A DNA stretch of 64,000 nucleotides. Source: Arcanobacterium buesumense (GTDB taxonomy: Bacteria > Actinomycetota > Actinomycetes > Actinomycetales > Actinomycetaceae). The notes under the pieces are model-generated. The model was given only the letters and a program-made list of their open reading frames with translations. It did no database searches and was not told the origin of the DNA. The translations under genes were made by a program, and so were the position numbers. This document shows, piece by piece, positions 1-8,995 of this stretch. The stretch's first letter is position 1, and each line of letters starts with the position of its first letter. Location of the stretch: assembly GCF_012563545.1 (NCBI RefSeq), contig NZ_CP050804.1, forward strand, positions 1,612,001 to 1,676,000. Direction: 5' to 3'.

Positions 1-900
1 GCGCCAATATCCTTCGTCTCCCGCTATCGGCGAGGCGGCAACGATTCGCCGCAATGTACTTTCGAGGATTGGCCCACTGGCGCCTGTTGGCGTCCCTGAT
101 CCAACTTCTTCATGATCAAAAGCTACAAAGACGAGGACATCATCTGTTTGTCCCCCATCTTCAGCGACGGATAAAAAGGCTTGTAGTGAAGCAAAAACCG
201 AGGTGAGGTTATCTTGGCGTCCGGCGCAGAAGAAGTCTTCGCCATCCGCTCCGCCATAAATGCGATAGGGAGCGGTGTCATAAGCGTAGAGGTCAGCACC
301 GGCCACACTTGCTGGATCGATACCATCGCTGACACACACATGAGCCATGACGTCAGCTTCAGATACTGCCCAAATAGGATGATAATCGAGCTGGCGGGAA
401 AGTTTTAATTCGTCATTTTGGCTACGATCCAAATGCGGTGCTAGTTGTGGAATTGTCATCAGGGCATCGGTTTTCACTAAATGACGTTCGCCGTCTGTGG
501 TGACGATCTGACCGGCAATTCCGAGGTCACGATTAAGCCAAGAGTTCAGGAGTGGGCCGCCATAGACTTCGACGTTGACTTGGGAATAACCAGCGGCAGT
601 TGATGTAGCTACTGGCTTAATTTTGAACGACGGCGAATCCGTGTGGGAGCCAATAATACGTGCGCCACTTTGCAGACTAAATTTTTCCGGTAGTTGCCAA
701 GCGATAACCGCGCCACTAACAACCATCACCGCGCGGGTAGCATTTGACCATTGGTCGTGTTGATCAACGCGAGTAAATCCAGCTTCGGTTAGCTGATGAG
801 CAACATTTTCGGCTGCATGATAGGAGGTAGGCGATTGGGTGATGAAATCACCGAAAGCTTGGGCATAAGTTAATGGAGTAAAACGATCAAGGTAATTCAT
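1..900 (-). CDS. apeB: M18 family aminopeptidase (3' end outside window)
   Basis: A dinuclear-zinc cytosolic aminopeptidase of the M18 (aspartyl aminopeptidase/ApeB) family that removes N-terminal residues from peptides. The frame is open from the ATG at 900 to the window edge, giving 300 residues of a family usually about 420-430 long, so the C-terminal third is missing only because the window ends. Family metal-site motifs are visible: GSHTDSP at about residue 80, AGRQDNL at about 230 and FDHEEVGS at about 265. The start follows a short AAGG. It is read away from the window like the next two minus-strand genes. Assignment to M18 is firm; the substrate preference is inferred from the family. 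Confidence 0.9.
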   Translation of the reverse strand, partial: MNYLDRFTPLTYAQAFGDFITQSPTSYHAAENVAHQLTEAGFTRVDQHDQWSNATRAVMVVSGAVIAWQLPEKFSLQSGARIIGSHTDSPSFKIKPVATSTAAGYSQVNVEVYGGPLLNSWLNRDLGIAGQIVTTDGERHLVKTDALMTIPQLAPHLDRSQNDELKLSRQLDYHPIWAVSEADVMAHVCVSDGIDPASVAGADLYAYDTAPYRIYGGADGEDFFCAGRQDNLTSVFASLQAFLSVAEDGGQTDDVLVFVAFDHEEVGSGTPTGASGPILESTLRRIVAASPIAGDEGYWR

Positions 901-925
901 ACCTTGTAGTCTAATCCTTTACGGT

Positions 926-1711
926 TTAGTCTGCCCGTAGCGCTCCGAGGAGGAAAAGCCATGCATCATGTCCGGGACGGACAACATCTGCGTGGTTAGC
1001 CCCGGGAACAATGGCAATTCTGATTGGAGTTGCCGAATGTTGTTTGACTAAGGATACCGGAATTGTTTGATCATCTTCACCATGGATGACTTGGATGTTT
1101 AACCCGCCGGCGGCATATCCGGCTTCACCAAGCTCATTCATTCGGGTCATGGGATCTAACCGAGCATACATGTGTGGCAGATCTTCAGGTGTGCCACCGA
1201 TCCACGAGGTAATACCCAGCGGATCTTCCCGACCGTTAATATTTGCTGTTAATTGGCAAAATGGCGCCAGACCGATAGCTTTAGTGGGCGGCAGTTCCGG
1301 ATCGAGAGCAACGTCAATTGCTAGGGTGGCGCCGAAAGAGTGGCCGATCCACGTTGCTGAGGCAAGATCTGGACGGCGTGATAACGTGGCGATATCTGCC
1401 AAGGTCACATTAGGATTTCCGTGTTCTTTGCGGACTTCAACAAGAGCAACTCGATAGCCTTCTTCCCCCAGAGCCAATGCCGCTGGCCGCGCATAAGCAA
1501 GAGAAATTGGGGTGCGGTATCCACCGCCTGAGATAAAGACGAGAGTTTGTCCGTCCGCTGGGCCATACCATTCAATGTATTGGGCAGGATCTGATCCGTA
1601 TGATTCGATCTCTTCACTGGCAACACTGAGCGCCGCCAAAGTTTCAAAGACATGGCGTTCAGGACTTATCGGTGTTACCTTATCATCGATCATGGCACAA
1701 GTATCGCGCAC
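926..1711 (-). CDS. alpha/beta hydrolase
   Basis: A 261-residue single-domain alpha/beta hydrolase. The nucleophile elbow reads GHSFG (serine in WIGHSFGATLA), a likely acid loop follows at HGEDDQTIP, and the catalytic histidine is probably in PGANHADVV near the C-terminus. There is no signal peptide, so it should be cytoplasmic. The frame opens at a GTG (1711), with an in-frame ATG six codons later at 1693; neither has a convincing ribosome binding site. It lies 25 bases upstream of the aminopeptidase gene and may be cotranscribed with it. Substrate unknown; esterase or lipase-like chemistry is only an inference from the fold. Confidence 0.75.
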   Translation of the reverse strand: MRDTCAMIDDKVTPISPERHVFETLAALSVASEEIESYGSDPAQYIEWYGPADGQTLVFISGGGYRTPISLAYARPAALALGEEGYRVALVEVRKEHGNPNVTLADIATLSRRPDLASATWIGHSFGATLAIDVALDPELPPTKAIGLAPFCQLTANINGREDPLGITSWIGGTPEDLPHMYARLDPMTRMNELGEAGYAAGGLNIQVIHGEDDQTIPVSLVKQHSATPIRIAIVPGANHADVVRPGHDAWLFLLGALRAD

Positions 1712-1810
1712 TTATCGGAAAATCTCATATTCATCGAGCCTATATTGACAAAGTTGAGTGATATGCCACGGTCACAAAACGCGCACTTTACGCTTTCATC
1801 TAAAACGTAT

Positions 1811-2263
1811 TTAGTTGACGTCTGAGCCAAGATCCATCACAAATGCACGTTGGGCTGGAGATGCTACCGATTCTGGATTGTACTCGCGCTGGATGAAGTC
1901 GATCGCATCATGGGGATCCATACCGTCAAAAACCGCAAGAATCGCGAGTGCCGTACCGGTTCGTCCAACTCCGCCAGCGCAAGTTATTTCAATTTTCCTA
2001 TCCACTGCATCGTTCCACGCTTCACGCAGTGTTTGGAGAGCCTGGGCAGGGCGGCGCGGCAAGCGATAATCTGGCCAATCAATTGTTATGGTTTGCCCGG
2101 CGTGTGACCGTACGGTAGACGCGCCAAATCGGTTACCCACTGAGGTTGTTAAAACGATTGAGATATCAGCCTGTTCTTCAACAGCAACGCGCCATGAACG
2201 TCCCCGGATTCGACGTCCCGACGGGAGGGTAATGACGCCAGGGCCATCATTCCATGTTGCCAT
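1811..2263 (-). CDS. protein-tyrosine/dual-specificity phosphatase-like protein
   Basis: A small 150-residue protein with a C-x5-R phosphatase signature, CAGGVGRTG, at about residues 95-103, which forms the phosphate-binding loop in protein tyrosine phosphatases. The usual histidine just before the cysteine is replaced by threonine (TCAGG), which is atypical. The sequence WPDYRLP upstream of the loop resembles the mobile WPD loop carrying the general acid. No signal peptide or membrane segment. A good AGGAGG lies before the ATG at 2263. Fold assignment is likely; a protein versus other phosphoester substrate cannot be decided. Confidence 0.65.
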   Translation of the reverse strand: MATWNDGPGVITLPSGRRIRGRSWRVAVEEQADISIVLTTSVGNRFGASTVRSHAGQTITIDWPDYRLPRRPAQALQTLREAWNDAVDRKIEITCAGGVGRTGTALAILAVFDGMDPHDAIDFIQREYNPESVASPAQRAFVMDLGSDVN

Positions 2264-2487
2264 TGCTGCCTCCTAGTATTACGCAAATGTCAGCGCGCAC
2301 TATCATGTATGCATTCCAAAACTACCAATCACCCTTAACTTTTCCCTAGTGCGATAGTCACAAATCGCCTTTTGGCAATCAAACTCACATCTCCATGTTG
2401 ATTCAGCCCACATTTCTCTTCATTCCTGATAATCTTTACATCAAGACATTTATTGTTAGCGACTGTCTCGTTCAAGGGAGAACAACC

Positions 2488-4695
2488 ATGGCTCATATTA
2501 TTTACACCCATACTGACGAGGCACCCATGCTCGCTTCCGCCTCCCTTTTGCCAATCATTTCTGCGTTCACACGCAAAGGCGGAATTGATATCGTGGCGCG
2601 AGACATATCCCTTTCTGGCCGAATTATTGCTGCCCTCAGCCACTATCTTCCCGAGCATCTACGCCAGGCCGATACACTAAGCGAATTAAGCGCATTAACT
2701 CAACGCCGAGAAGCCAACATTATTAAACTTCCCAATATTTCTGCTTCTTTGCCCCAGTTGCACGCAGCTATCAGCGAGCTGCAAAATCATGGATATGAGC
2801 TCCCAGATTACCCAGTCTCACCAGTTACTGACCTAGAACATGACATTCGAGCCCGTTATGATTCAGTTATCGGCTCTGCAGTTAATCCCGTTTTACGAGA
2901 GGGTAATTCGGACCGCCGCGCCCCGCGAGCAGTGAAAAATTACGCCCGTACTCATCCACATTCGATGGCTCCATGGTCAGCCGATTCACGCACCCGCGTT
3001 GCCACAATGGACAGCGGAGATTTTAAACATAATGAGGTTTCTTACCTGGTTGACCAGCCGCTGAATGCCAGCATCGTGTTTCAACCGAACGATGGCCCTG
3101 CACAAAAAATAAGAACCGCAATTCCCCTGACTACTGGCGATATCATCGATGCCAGCGTCATGAGTATTGCCCAGCTCGATCGTTTTTTGGCCACCTGTGT
3201 TGCCCAAGCTAAGGAATCAAACCTACTCTTTTCAGTTCATCTCAAAGCTACAATGATGAAAGTTTCCGATCCGGTGATTTTTGGCCGTGTTGTGCGCGCC
3301 TTTTTCCCGCGCACTTTTGCCCGGTTCGAAGGTCAATTAGCTGATTTGAAGCTGTCACCAGACAATGGTTTAGGAGCGATCTTCGCCGGATTAGAGCAGG
3401 TAGCCGAAGGCAGAAATATTCGCGAATCGTTTGATGACGAACTTGCTAGCAGTGGACCTCTCGCTATGGTTAATTCAGATCGAGGTATCACTAATCTTCA
3501 CGTACCATCAGATGTCATTGTTGATGCGTCAATGCCAGCGATGATCCGACATGGCGGAAAAATGTGGGGTCCTTCTGGGGAGGAAAATGATACGCTCGCC
3601 GTCATCCCAGATTCGTCTTATGCCGGAATTTATCAGGTAGTTATTGATGATTGTAAAGCTCACGGCGCGTTTGATCCGGTTACGATGGGTAGCGTTCCGA
3701 ACGTTGGTTTGATGGCGCAAAAAGCTGAAGAGTACGGTTCTCACGATAAAACTTTCGTTGCGCCAGCTTCAGGGCGAGTCGATATTATCGACGACGACGG
3801 ACGAGTGCTTTTGTCACGGCCAGTTGATCAGGGCGACATTTTCCGCAGTTGCGTGACCAAAGATGCCCCTATCCATAACTGGATTTCATTGGCTGTTCAG
3901 CGGGCGCGCCTTTCATCAACTCCGGTTGTTTTTTGGCTTGATTCACAGCGGGCGCATGATCGAATAATGATCTCGAAAGTCGAATCTGCATTATCCCTTT
4001 GCAATACCGAAGGTCTTAATATTCGTATTTTAGATCCTTGTCAGGCAGCGGTACATACACTTCAGCGGTTGCGTAAAGGTCTGGATACTATTTCGGCTAC
4101 TGGTAATGTTTTGCGTGACTATTTAACTGATTTATTCCCGATTATGGAGCTGGGGACGTCAGCGAAAATGCTTTCCGTTGTTCCGTTGATGGCTGGGGGT
4201 GGTTTATTTGAAACCGGCGCTGGCGGTTCTGCACCGAAGTTGGCTCAACAATTAATTGACGAAAACCATCTGCGGTGGGATTCACTGGGTGAGTTTTTAG
4301 CGGTGGCGGAATCGTTGCGGCATTGCGGGCAAATAACTGGTAATCATCATGCTCGTGTTCTTGCCGATTGTTTAGATATAGCAACTGAGCGGGTATTGAC
4401 GCACGGACGTTCAGCACAACGTCACGTTGGTGAGCCAGATAATCGTTCTTCACATCTATGGCTTGCAACGTATTGGGCACAAGCTCTTGCCAAACAGAAT
4501 GATGACGAAGAACTCCAGAATGCATTTGCTTCGTTGTCGGCAGAGTTGACTAAGTTAAGTCCACATATTGACGATGAACTTCTTGCAGTTCAAGGACAAG
4601 CAGTTGATGTAGGTGGCTACTATCATCCAGATCCGGTTAAACTTGCGCAAGTGATGCGGCCTAGTGCTGTCTTTAATCATCTTATTGATCAGTGA
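2488..4695 (+). CDS. icd: NADP-dependent isocitrate dehydrogenase, monomeric type
   Basis: Oxidative decarboxylation of isocitrate to 2-oxoglutarate in the TCA cycle, NADP+-dependent. At 735 residues it matches the large monomeric (IDH-II) class, typical of Corynebacterium and other actinobacteria, rather than the homodimeric class. Supporting segments include REGNSDRRAPRAVKNYAR near residue 135 and KATMMKVSDPVIFG near 250. The frame is open from 2395, but the ATG at 2488 is preferred because AAGGGAG lies just upstream and MAHIIYTHTDEAP is the expected N-terminus. It stands alone between divergent and downstream units. Confidence 0.95.
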   Translation: MAHIIYTHTDEAPMLASASLLPIISAFTRKGGIDIVARDISLSGRIIAALSHYLPEHLRQADTLSELSALTQRREANIIKLPNISASLPQLHAAISELQNHGYELPDYPVSPVTDLEHDIRARYDSVIGSAVNPVLREGNSDRRAPRAVKNYARTHPHSMAPWSADSRTRVATMDSGDFKHNEVSYLVDQPLNASIVFQPNDGPAQKIRTAIPLTTGDIIDASVMSIAQLDRFLATCVAQAKESNLLFSVHLKATMMKVSDPVIFGRVVRAFFPRTFARFEGQLADLKLSPDNGLGAIFAGLEQVAEGRNIRESFDDELASSGPLAMVNSDRGITNLHVPSDVIVDASMPAMIRHGGKMWGPSGEENDTLAVIPDSSYAGIYQVVIDDCKAHGAFDPVTMGSVPNVGLMAQKAEEYGSHDKTFVAPASGRVDIIDDDGRVLLSRPVDQGDIFRSCVTKDAPIHNWISLAVQRARLSSTPVVFWLDSQRAHDRIMISKVESALSLCNTEGLNIRILDPCQAAVHTLQRLRKGLDTISATGNVLRDYLTDLFPIMELGTSAKMLSVVPLMAGGGLFETGAGGSAPKLAQQLIDENHLRWDSLGEFLAVAESLRHCGQITGNHHARVLADCLDIATERVLTHGRSAQRHVGEPDNRSSHLWLATYWAQALAKQNDDEELQNAFASLSAELTKLSPHIDDELLAVQGQAVDVGGYYHPDPVKLAQVMRPSAVFNHLIDQ

Positions 4696-4795
4696 ACTAC
4701 CTACTGGCATACCAGCTTTTGCCTGCCATTCTTACCTTCACAAGTGATAGAATTTTGGGTAGTTTTGTCACTACTTTTATTAGGAAGAAGGGATC

Positions 4796-5320
4796 ATGGC
4801 TCGTTGGAGCTTAGTGCGCGTTGGCGCTTGCCTACCTCTCGCGTTATTTGCGTTTACTGGATGTTCAAACTGTGCCGAGACTAGTGGAGAAGAAGCACTT
4901 GCTCAAGCTGCCACCGAGTTGGCACCAGCTTGGGAAGGTTTAGCGCCAGATAGTGCGGAAAATTGGGATTTTGCCAGTGCTGACACCAGTACGTATGATT
5001 CCTGCAAGCCGCTTTCTTGGATTGTTATCCCGACGGCGATGCCTAGCAAAGATGCTCCTTATGAAGTTGCACTATTCCACAATGGCGTCTTCAGTGGCAC
5101 TTCAGAAGCCCGCCCGTATCTTGGCGAACCTAAAGTCACTCGAGTGTCCGATAACGAAATTCAGGTTGAACGCACCTGGTATCTCGATGAAGAAAAGACA
5201 ATGCCTAAACCAGCCGTTGCAACATACGTTTGGAATGACGATAAATCACGAACAGTGCGCACTGGTGGTCTGCCGCCAAACGAATACGCGGCCGGTGGTC
5301 CACAGGCACCTGCGGAGTAA
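4796..5320 (+). CDS. putative lipoprotein
   Basis: A 174-residue exported lipoprotein of unknown function. The N-terminus has a basic start (MARWSLVR), a hydrophobic stretch and a lipobox FTGC, with the modified cysteine near residue 23, so it should be tethered to the outer face of the membrane. The mature part is acidic and lacks a domain I recognise; it ends in a Pro/Ala/Gly-rich tail. A strong GGAAGAAGGG lies upstream of the ATG. It follows icd by about 100 bases and is closed by the long hairpin at 5341-5400. Confidence 0.7.
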   Translation: MARWSLVRVGACLPLALFAFTGCSNCAETSGEEALAQAATELAPAWEGLAPDSAENWDFASADTSTYDSCKPLSWIVIPTAMPSKDAPYEVALFHNGVFSGTSEARPYLGEPKVTRVSDNEIQVERTWYLDEEKTMPKPAVATYVWNDDKSRTVRTGGLPPNEYAAGGPQAPAE

Positions 5321-5340
5321 AAAGATTACTCTACGAATGT

Positions 5341-5400
5341 TTTATCCATAAATGTGTGAGTGGCAGGAAGAATCCTGCCACTCACACATTTATGGATAAA
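5341..5400. terminator. bidirectional terminator, 28-bp perfect inverted repeat
   Basis: Arms at 5341-5368 and 5373-5400 are perfectly complementary (28 bp) around an AGAA loop. It lies between the convergent lipoprotein and lactate dehydrogenase genes and ends 1 base from the ldh stop codon. The outer part is A/T-rich (TTTATCCATAAA), so each strand ends in a U-rich segment. The length of the perfect stem is unusual for an intrinsic terminator. Confidence 0.85.
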
Positions 5401-5401
5401 T

Positions 5402-6358
5402 TTAGAGACCGATACTGCGCTGGGCTGACGTCAAGGCTTGTACAGAGGCGTCAAAACGTACCTGTTCTTGAGTATCCATCGGGAATTCAATCGTCCGTTC
5501 CACTCCGTTTGCTCCAACGATACATGGTACAGACATAGCTACATCGTTAACTCCAAAAGCGCCGTTAAGGACACTACTGACCGGTAAAATAGCTCGCTGG
5601 TTACCCAAAACTGCTTCCACAATACGCGCACCGGCCACACCGATGGCGTAGTTAGTGGCTCCTTTACCTTCAATGATCTTGTAGGCAGAGTGAATAACTT
5701 CTTGTTCTAACTCATGCAAAACATCGTCAGTAAAAACTTTTTCACCTTTGGCATTGCGCCAATCACGCAATGACACCTGTCCGATGGTGGCTGAGGACCA
5801 CAACGCAAATTCACTATCGCCGTGTTCTCCAACGATCAATGAGTGAACCGAACGTGGCGAAACGCCAATCTTGCGGCCAACGAGCCACCGCAACCGTGAA
5901 GAATCAAGCACTGTTCCCGAACCAAAAACGCGACCTTCCGGAAGCCCGGAGAATTTCACCGCGGCCGCTGTCAGTACATCAACTGGGTTTGTTACCAAAA
6001 CAAAAACTGCATTAGGAGATAGCGGAACAAGGTCAGACATCAAGCTTTCTAGAATATGAGCATTCTTTTCCGCTAAATCTAACCGTGTTTGACCTGGATT
6101 CTGTTTCGCTCCAGCAGTAATAAGCACAATATCGGAGTTTGCGGTTACGGTAATATCCGATCCGCCGATCAATTCCGACCCGGCCATGAACTGGGTACCG
6201 TGTGCAAGATCAAGGACTTCAGCATCAACTTTAGTCTTATTAATATCGAATAATGCAACAACGTTGGCCGAACCGCGCAACATCGCCGCATACGCAAGAG
6301 CAGTACCTACTGATCCCGCACCAACCACAGACATTTTCGTTTTGAATTGTGTAACCAT
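5402..6358 (-). CDS. ldh: L-lactate dehydrogenase
   Basis: NAD-dependent reduction of pyruvate to L-lactate at the end of fermentative glycolysis, as a cytosolic tetramer. The Rossmann motif is VVGAGSVGTALA near the N-terminus; the active site is seen in the conserved QNPGQTRLDL loop (substrate Arg), the DSSRLR segment and GEHGDSE with the catalytic histidine. LDH is favoured over malate dehydrogenase by the Q in KQNPGQTR. About 318 residues, normal length. An in-frame ATG three codons upstream (6367) is an alternative start; MVTQFKTK at 6358 is my choice but is not proven. Confidence 0.93.
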   Translation of the reverse strand: MVTQFKTKMSVVGAGSVGTALAYAAMLRGSANVVALFDINKTKVDAEVLDLAHGTQFMAGSELIGGSDITVTANSDIVLITAGAKQNPGQTRLDLAEKNAHILESLMSDLVPLSPNAVFVLVTNPVDVLTAAAVKFSGLPEGRVFGSGTVLDSSRLRWLVGRKIGVSPRSVHSLIVGEHGDSEFALWSSATIGQVSLRDWRNAKGEKVFTDDVLHELEQEVIHSAYKIIEGKGATNYAIGVAGARIVEAVLGNQRAILPVSSVLNGAFGVNDVAMSVPCIVGANGVERTIEFPMDTQEQVRFDASVQALTSAQRSIGL

Positions 6359-6375
6359 GTAACCCATTATCCCGG

Positions 6376-6398
6376 TTTATATCTCAAATGTCTTGAGA
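6376..6398 (-). promoter_or_regulatory. candidate ldh promoter with palindromic operator
   Basis: On the minus strand a TATAAA (6376-6381) lies about 20 bases before the ldh start. Immediately upstream, 6382-6398 is an inverted repeat TCTCAA-N5-TTGAGA. No good -35 is visible, which would fit a regulator bound at the palindrome. A redox- or sugar-responsive regulator is possible but unproven; the sequence is not an obvious Rex site. Confidence 0.35.
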
Positions 6399-6517
6399 AT
6401 GATCGCACACTTTGTGGTCAGTAGCATTAACCGACACAAAAGTGACACAATAGCACAAGAGAAACAATCGTAGCCCGTGGCACACATCGTCGTCGGACTA
6501 CAGGGAAGGAAACTGGC

Positions 6518-7300
6518 ATGGATAGGTCACTCGCAGCGGATATTGCCCGTAAACTCAGTACAGCACAACATACCCATGAGCTCTTAGCGCGTATTTCTGA
6601 GCAACTTCCTCATGCTACGCTCGACGATGCTTATGAGATCCAAGCTGCCTGGGTTGAAGAACAACTTGATGCTGGCCGTCATCGCGCTGGTTGGAAAATT
6701 GGCTTAACAGCCAGAGCTGCACAAGATTCCCGAGGAATTACCGAACCCACATATGGCACGATTTTCCGCGATATGATCTACAGCAATTCGGCATTGATTG
6801 ATTTTGACATGTTCAACAAACCTCGGGTCGAAGTCGAATTAGCTTTTATTCTTAAAGACCGTCTTGAAGGTCCGCATGTGACGATGTATGACGTGCTACG
6901 AGCTACCGAATTTATTACTCCAGCTATCGAGATTCTCTCTTCACGGGTTAGCGGTCCGGGACGAACCGTTGTTGATTCAGTTGCCGATAATTCTTATTTT
7001 GGCGCGATGGTTATGGGCGGTCGCCCATTGCCACCAGAAGATGTTGATATGCGCTGGATTTCGGCATTGCTCTACAAAAATGAGGTTATTGAAGAAACTG
7101 GCGTGGCTGCTGGGGTGATGAATCATCCAGCACATGGTGTTGCGTGGCTGGCTAATACGTTGGCACAGCAAAATCAGTTCTTGGATGCTGGTGAGATTAT
7201 TCTTGCCGGGTCCTTTACGCGAGCAATGCCAGTTGAGCGTGGTGATGTTGTGCTCAGTGATTACGGTCGGATGGGAACGATTACTGCACGTTTCGTTTAA
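6518..7300 (+). CDS. 2-oxo-hepta-4-ene-1,7-dioate hydratase-like protein (HpaH/MhpD family)
   Basis: A 260-residue member of the 2-keto-4-pentenoate/2-oxo-hept-3-ene-1,7-dioate hydratase family, related to the fumarylacetoacetate hydrolase fold. Recognisable stretches are AGWKIGLTARAAQ, YGTIFRDM, PRVEVELAFIL (metal-binding acidic residues E-x-E), ITPAIEILSSR, and LAGSFTRAMPV. Known members hydrate enol intermediates of meta-cleavage aromatic catabolism. No other aromatic-degradation gene is visible nearby, so the pathway here is unknown. GGAAGGAAA lies before the ATG at 6518, and the next gene starts 8 bases after its stop with its own AAGGAG, so the two form an operon. Confidence 0.8.
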   Translation: MDRSLAADIARKLSTAQHTHELLARISEQLPHATLDDAYEIQAAWVEEQLDAGRHRAGWKIGLTARAAQDSRGITEPTYGTIFRDMIYSNSALIDFDMFNKPRVEVELAFILKDRLEGPHVTMYDVLRATEFITPAIEILSSRVSGPGRTVVDSVADNSYFGAMVMGGRPLPPEDVDMRWISALLYKNEVIEETGVAAGVMNHPAHGVAWLANTLAQQNQFLDAGEIILAGSFTRAMPVERGDVVLSDYGRMGTITARFV

Positions 7301-7308
7301 GGAGCTTT

Positions 7309-8565
7309 ATGGAAACGACTTATCTTCAAGGGCTACGTCTTGACGATCATACGATCACGGTTCCCCTTGTTTTCGACGGCGACGCGGACACCCGCTCGAT
7401 CTGTGTTTTTGCTCGAGTTATTACTCGAGATGGCGGCGAAAACTTGCCATATTTGGTGTATTTACAGGGTGGTCCAGGCTTTGAAGCACCACGAGTTTCA
7501 GCTCGCCCGGCAACACCAAGCTGGCTACCTCAGGCTCTTAAACATTACCGCGTAGTCATGCTTGATCAGCGCGGAACTGGCCGTTCTACTCCGGTAACTT
7601 CTGCCTTATTGGATAGTGGGGATGCGCCCGCTGTGGCTGAATATCTCAGTCATTTCCGTGCCGATTCGATTGTTGAAGACGCTGAAGCACTACGGAAGCA
7701 CCTGGGGGCACGTCCAGAAGAATGGAATGTGCTGGGGCAAAGTTTTGGTGGTTTCACTGCCGTGTGCTATCTCAGCCGCCATCCACAGGCTATTCATCAT
7801 GCCTTTTTCACCGGCGGGCTACCACCAGTGACCGGTCATGTTGATGACTTTTATACGGCAACATTTTCAAAAATGCGCTGGCTTTCCGAAAACTACTATG
7901 CGCATTTTCCGCACGATCGCGAGCGCATGCAAGCGTTACTCGAGAATGCGGCTGCGGGCAATATTGTGCTCCCCGATGGTGAGGTTGTCTCACCATCTCG
8001 TATTCGTTCTCTAGGAATGGAACTAGGACGAAATGAGGGCTGGCAGGTATTGCATCACTTGCTTGAGTGGGATCCGCAATCTGAGCAAATGCGTTACGAT
8101 CTGGCAGGCCTTCTTCCTTTTAGTGGCCGAAATCCACTCTATTTCTTATTACATGAAGCCTGTGGAGCAAACGGGGTGATAACGGATTGGTCAGCAGATC
8201 GGGTGATGCCTACTGATTTCCGTGACGATCTGACGCTTTTGACTGGTGAGCATATCCGGCAAGAATGGTGTGAGACAGTTCCGGCTTGGCAACCGTGGGC
8301 CGAAGTGATGCGTATTCTCGCATCATGGCAGTGGCCAGCGTTGTTTGACCAAAGTACGTTACGTGATAGTGGCGCCCAGGGCGCAGCAACAATTTATGTG
8401 CGTGATGCCTTCGTGCCTTTTGAACTCTCCATGGCCACTGCAGATGTCCTGCCGGACATTAAACAAGTAATTACTAATACTCACGAACATAATGGATTAC
8501 GTGCAATGGGGCCGGAGATTGTGGCACACATGTTTGATCTTGCCCAAGGGCTACGCTATCGCTAA
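7309..8565 (+). CDS. pip: prolyl aminopeptidase-like alpha/beta hydrolase (S33)
   Basis: A 418-residue alpha/beta hydrolase of the S33 proline iminopeptidase class, expected to release N-terminal proline from peptides. It shows the oxyanion segment YLQGGPGFEAPR near residue 50, DQRGTGRSTP at about 85 and the nucleophile elbow GQSFGGF around residue 145; the C-terminal THEHNGLR region probably supplies the histidine. No signal peptide, so cytoplasmic. It is translationally close to the upstream hydratase gene. The peptidase activity is inferred from family resemblance. Confidence 0.8.
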   Translation: METTYLQGLRLDDHTITVPLVFDGDADTRSICVFARVITRDGGENLPYLVYLQGGPGFEAPRVSARPATPSWLPQALKHYRVVMLDQRGTGRSTPVTSALLDSGDAPAVAEYLSHFRADSIVEDAEALRKHLGARPEEWNVLGQSFGGFTAVCYLSRHPQAIHHAFFTGGLPPVTGHVDDFYTATFSKMRWLSENYYAHFPHDRERMQALLENAAAGNIVLPDGEVVSPSRIRSLGMELGRNEGWQVLHHLLEWDPQSEQMRYDLAGLLPFSGRNPLYFLLHEACGANGVITDWSADRVMPTDFRDDLTLLTGEHIRQEWCETVPAWQPWAEVMRILASWQWPALFDQSTLRDSGAQGAATIYVRDAFVPFELSMATADVLPDIKQVITNTHEHNGLRAMGPEIVAHMFDLAQGLRYR

Positions 8566-8584
8566 TCGGAAAAGAGAATAAACG

Positions 8585-8995
8585 ATGTATAACAATATGT
8601 ACGATGAGCTTTATGACGATGGAATGATTATTAGCTCAGTGACCGACGACGAGCGGACTTGGGCTAAACTTGCTCATCTATCCGCTATTATCGCTATGCT
8701 TATTTCTGCTAATTCTCTTTCTTTCCTCGGTCCACTTCTTATTTGGGGATTACAAAAAGACAAGAGTTCTTTTGTTCGTCACGCGGCTGCCGATTCGTTC
8801 AATTTCAATATCGGTATGTGGATACTGTGGTTTGCTGGTATCGCAGTATGTTTCACTATTATTCTGATTCCACTCGGGATAGCGATGATACTTGCGAGTG
8901 TCATTTTGACGTTATGGCATCATCTGAAAGCTTTTTCCGCAGTCAATCAGGGCCGGCTACACTACTACCCGTTCCAGCTAAAAATTTTGTCCTAG
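8585..8995 (+). CDS. DUF4870-like small membrane protein
   Basis: A 136-residue integral membrane protein. After an acidic N-terminus (TDDERTWAKLAHLSAI) come about three hydrophobic helices, with the family-type motif GLQKDKSSFVRHAAADSFNFN between the first and second (residues about 55-75), typical of DUF4870 proteins. Function unknown. It starts 19 bases after pip and may be cotranscribed. Its end overlaps the end of convergent pepT by 4 bases, leaving no room for a terminator between them. Confidence 0.75.
   Translation: MYNNMYDELYDDGMIISSVTDDERTWAKLAHLSAIIAMLISANSLSFLGPLLIWGLQKDKSSFVRHAAADSFNFNIGMWILWFAGIAVCFTIILIPLGIAMILASVILTLWHHLKAFSAVNQGRLHYYPFQLKILS

Noticed and set aside
2395-2487. 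N-terminal extension of icd.
   Set aside because: The strong AAGGGAG and family N-terminus at 2488 indicate the downstream ATG.
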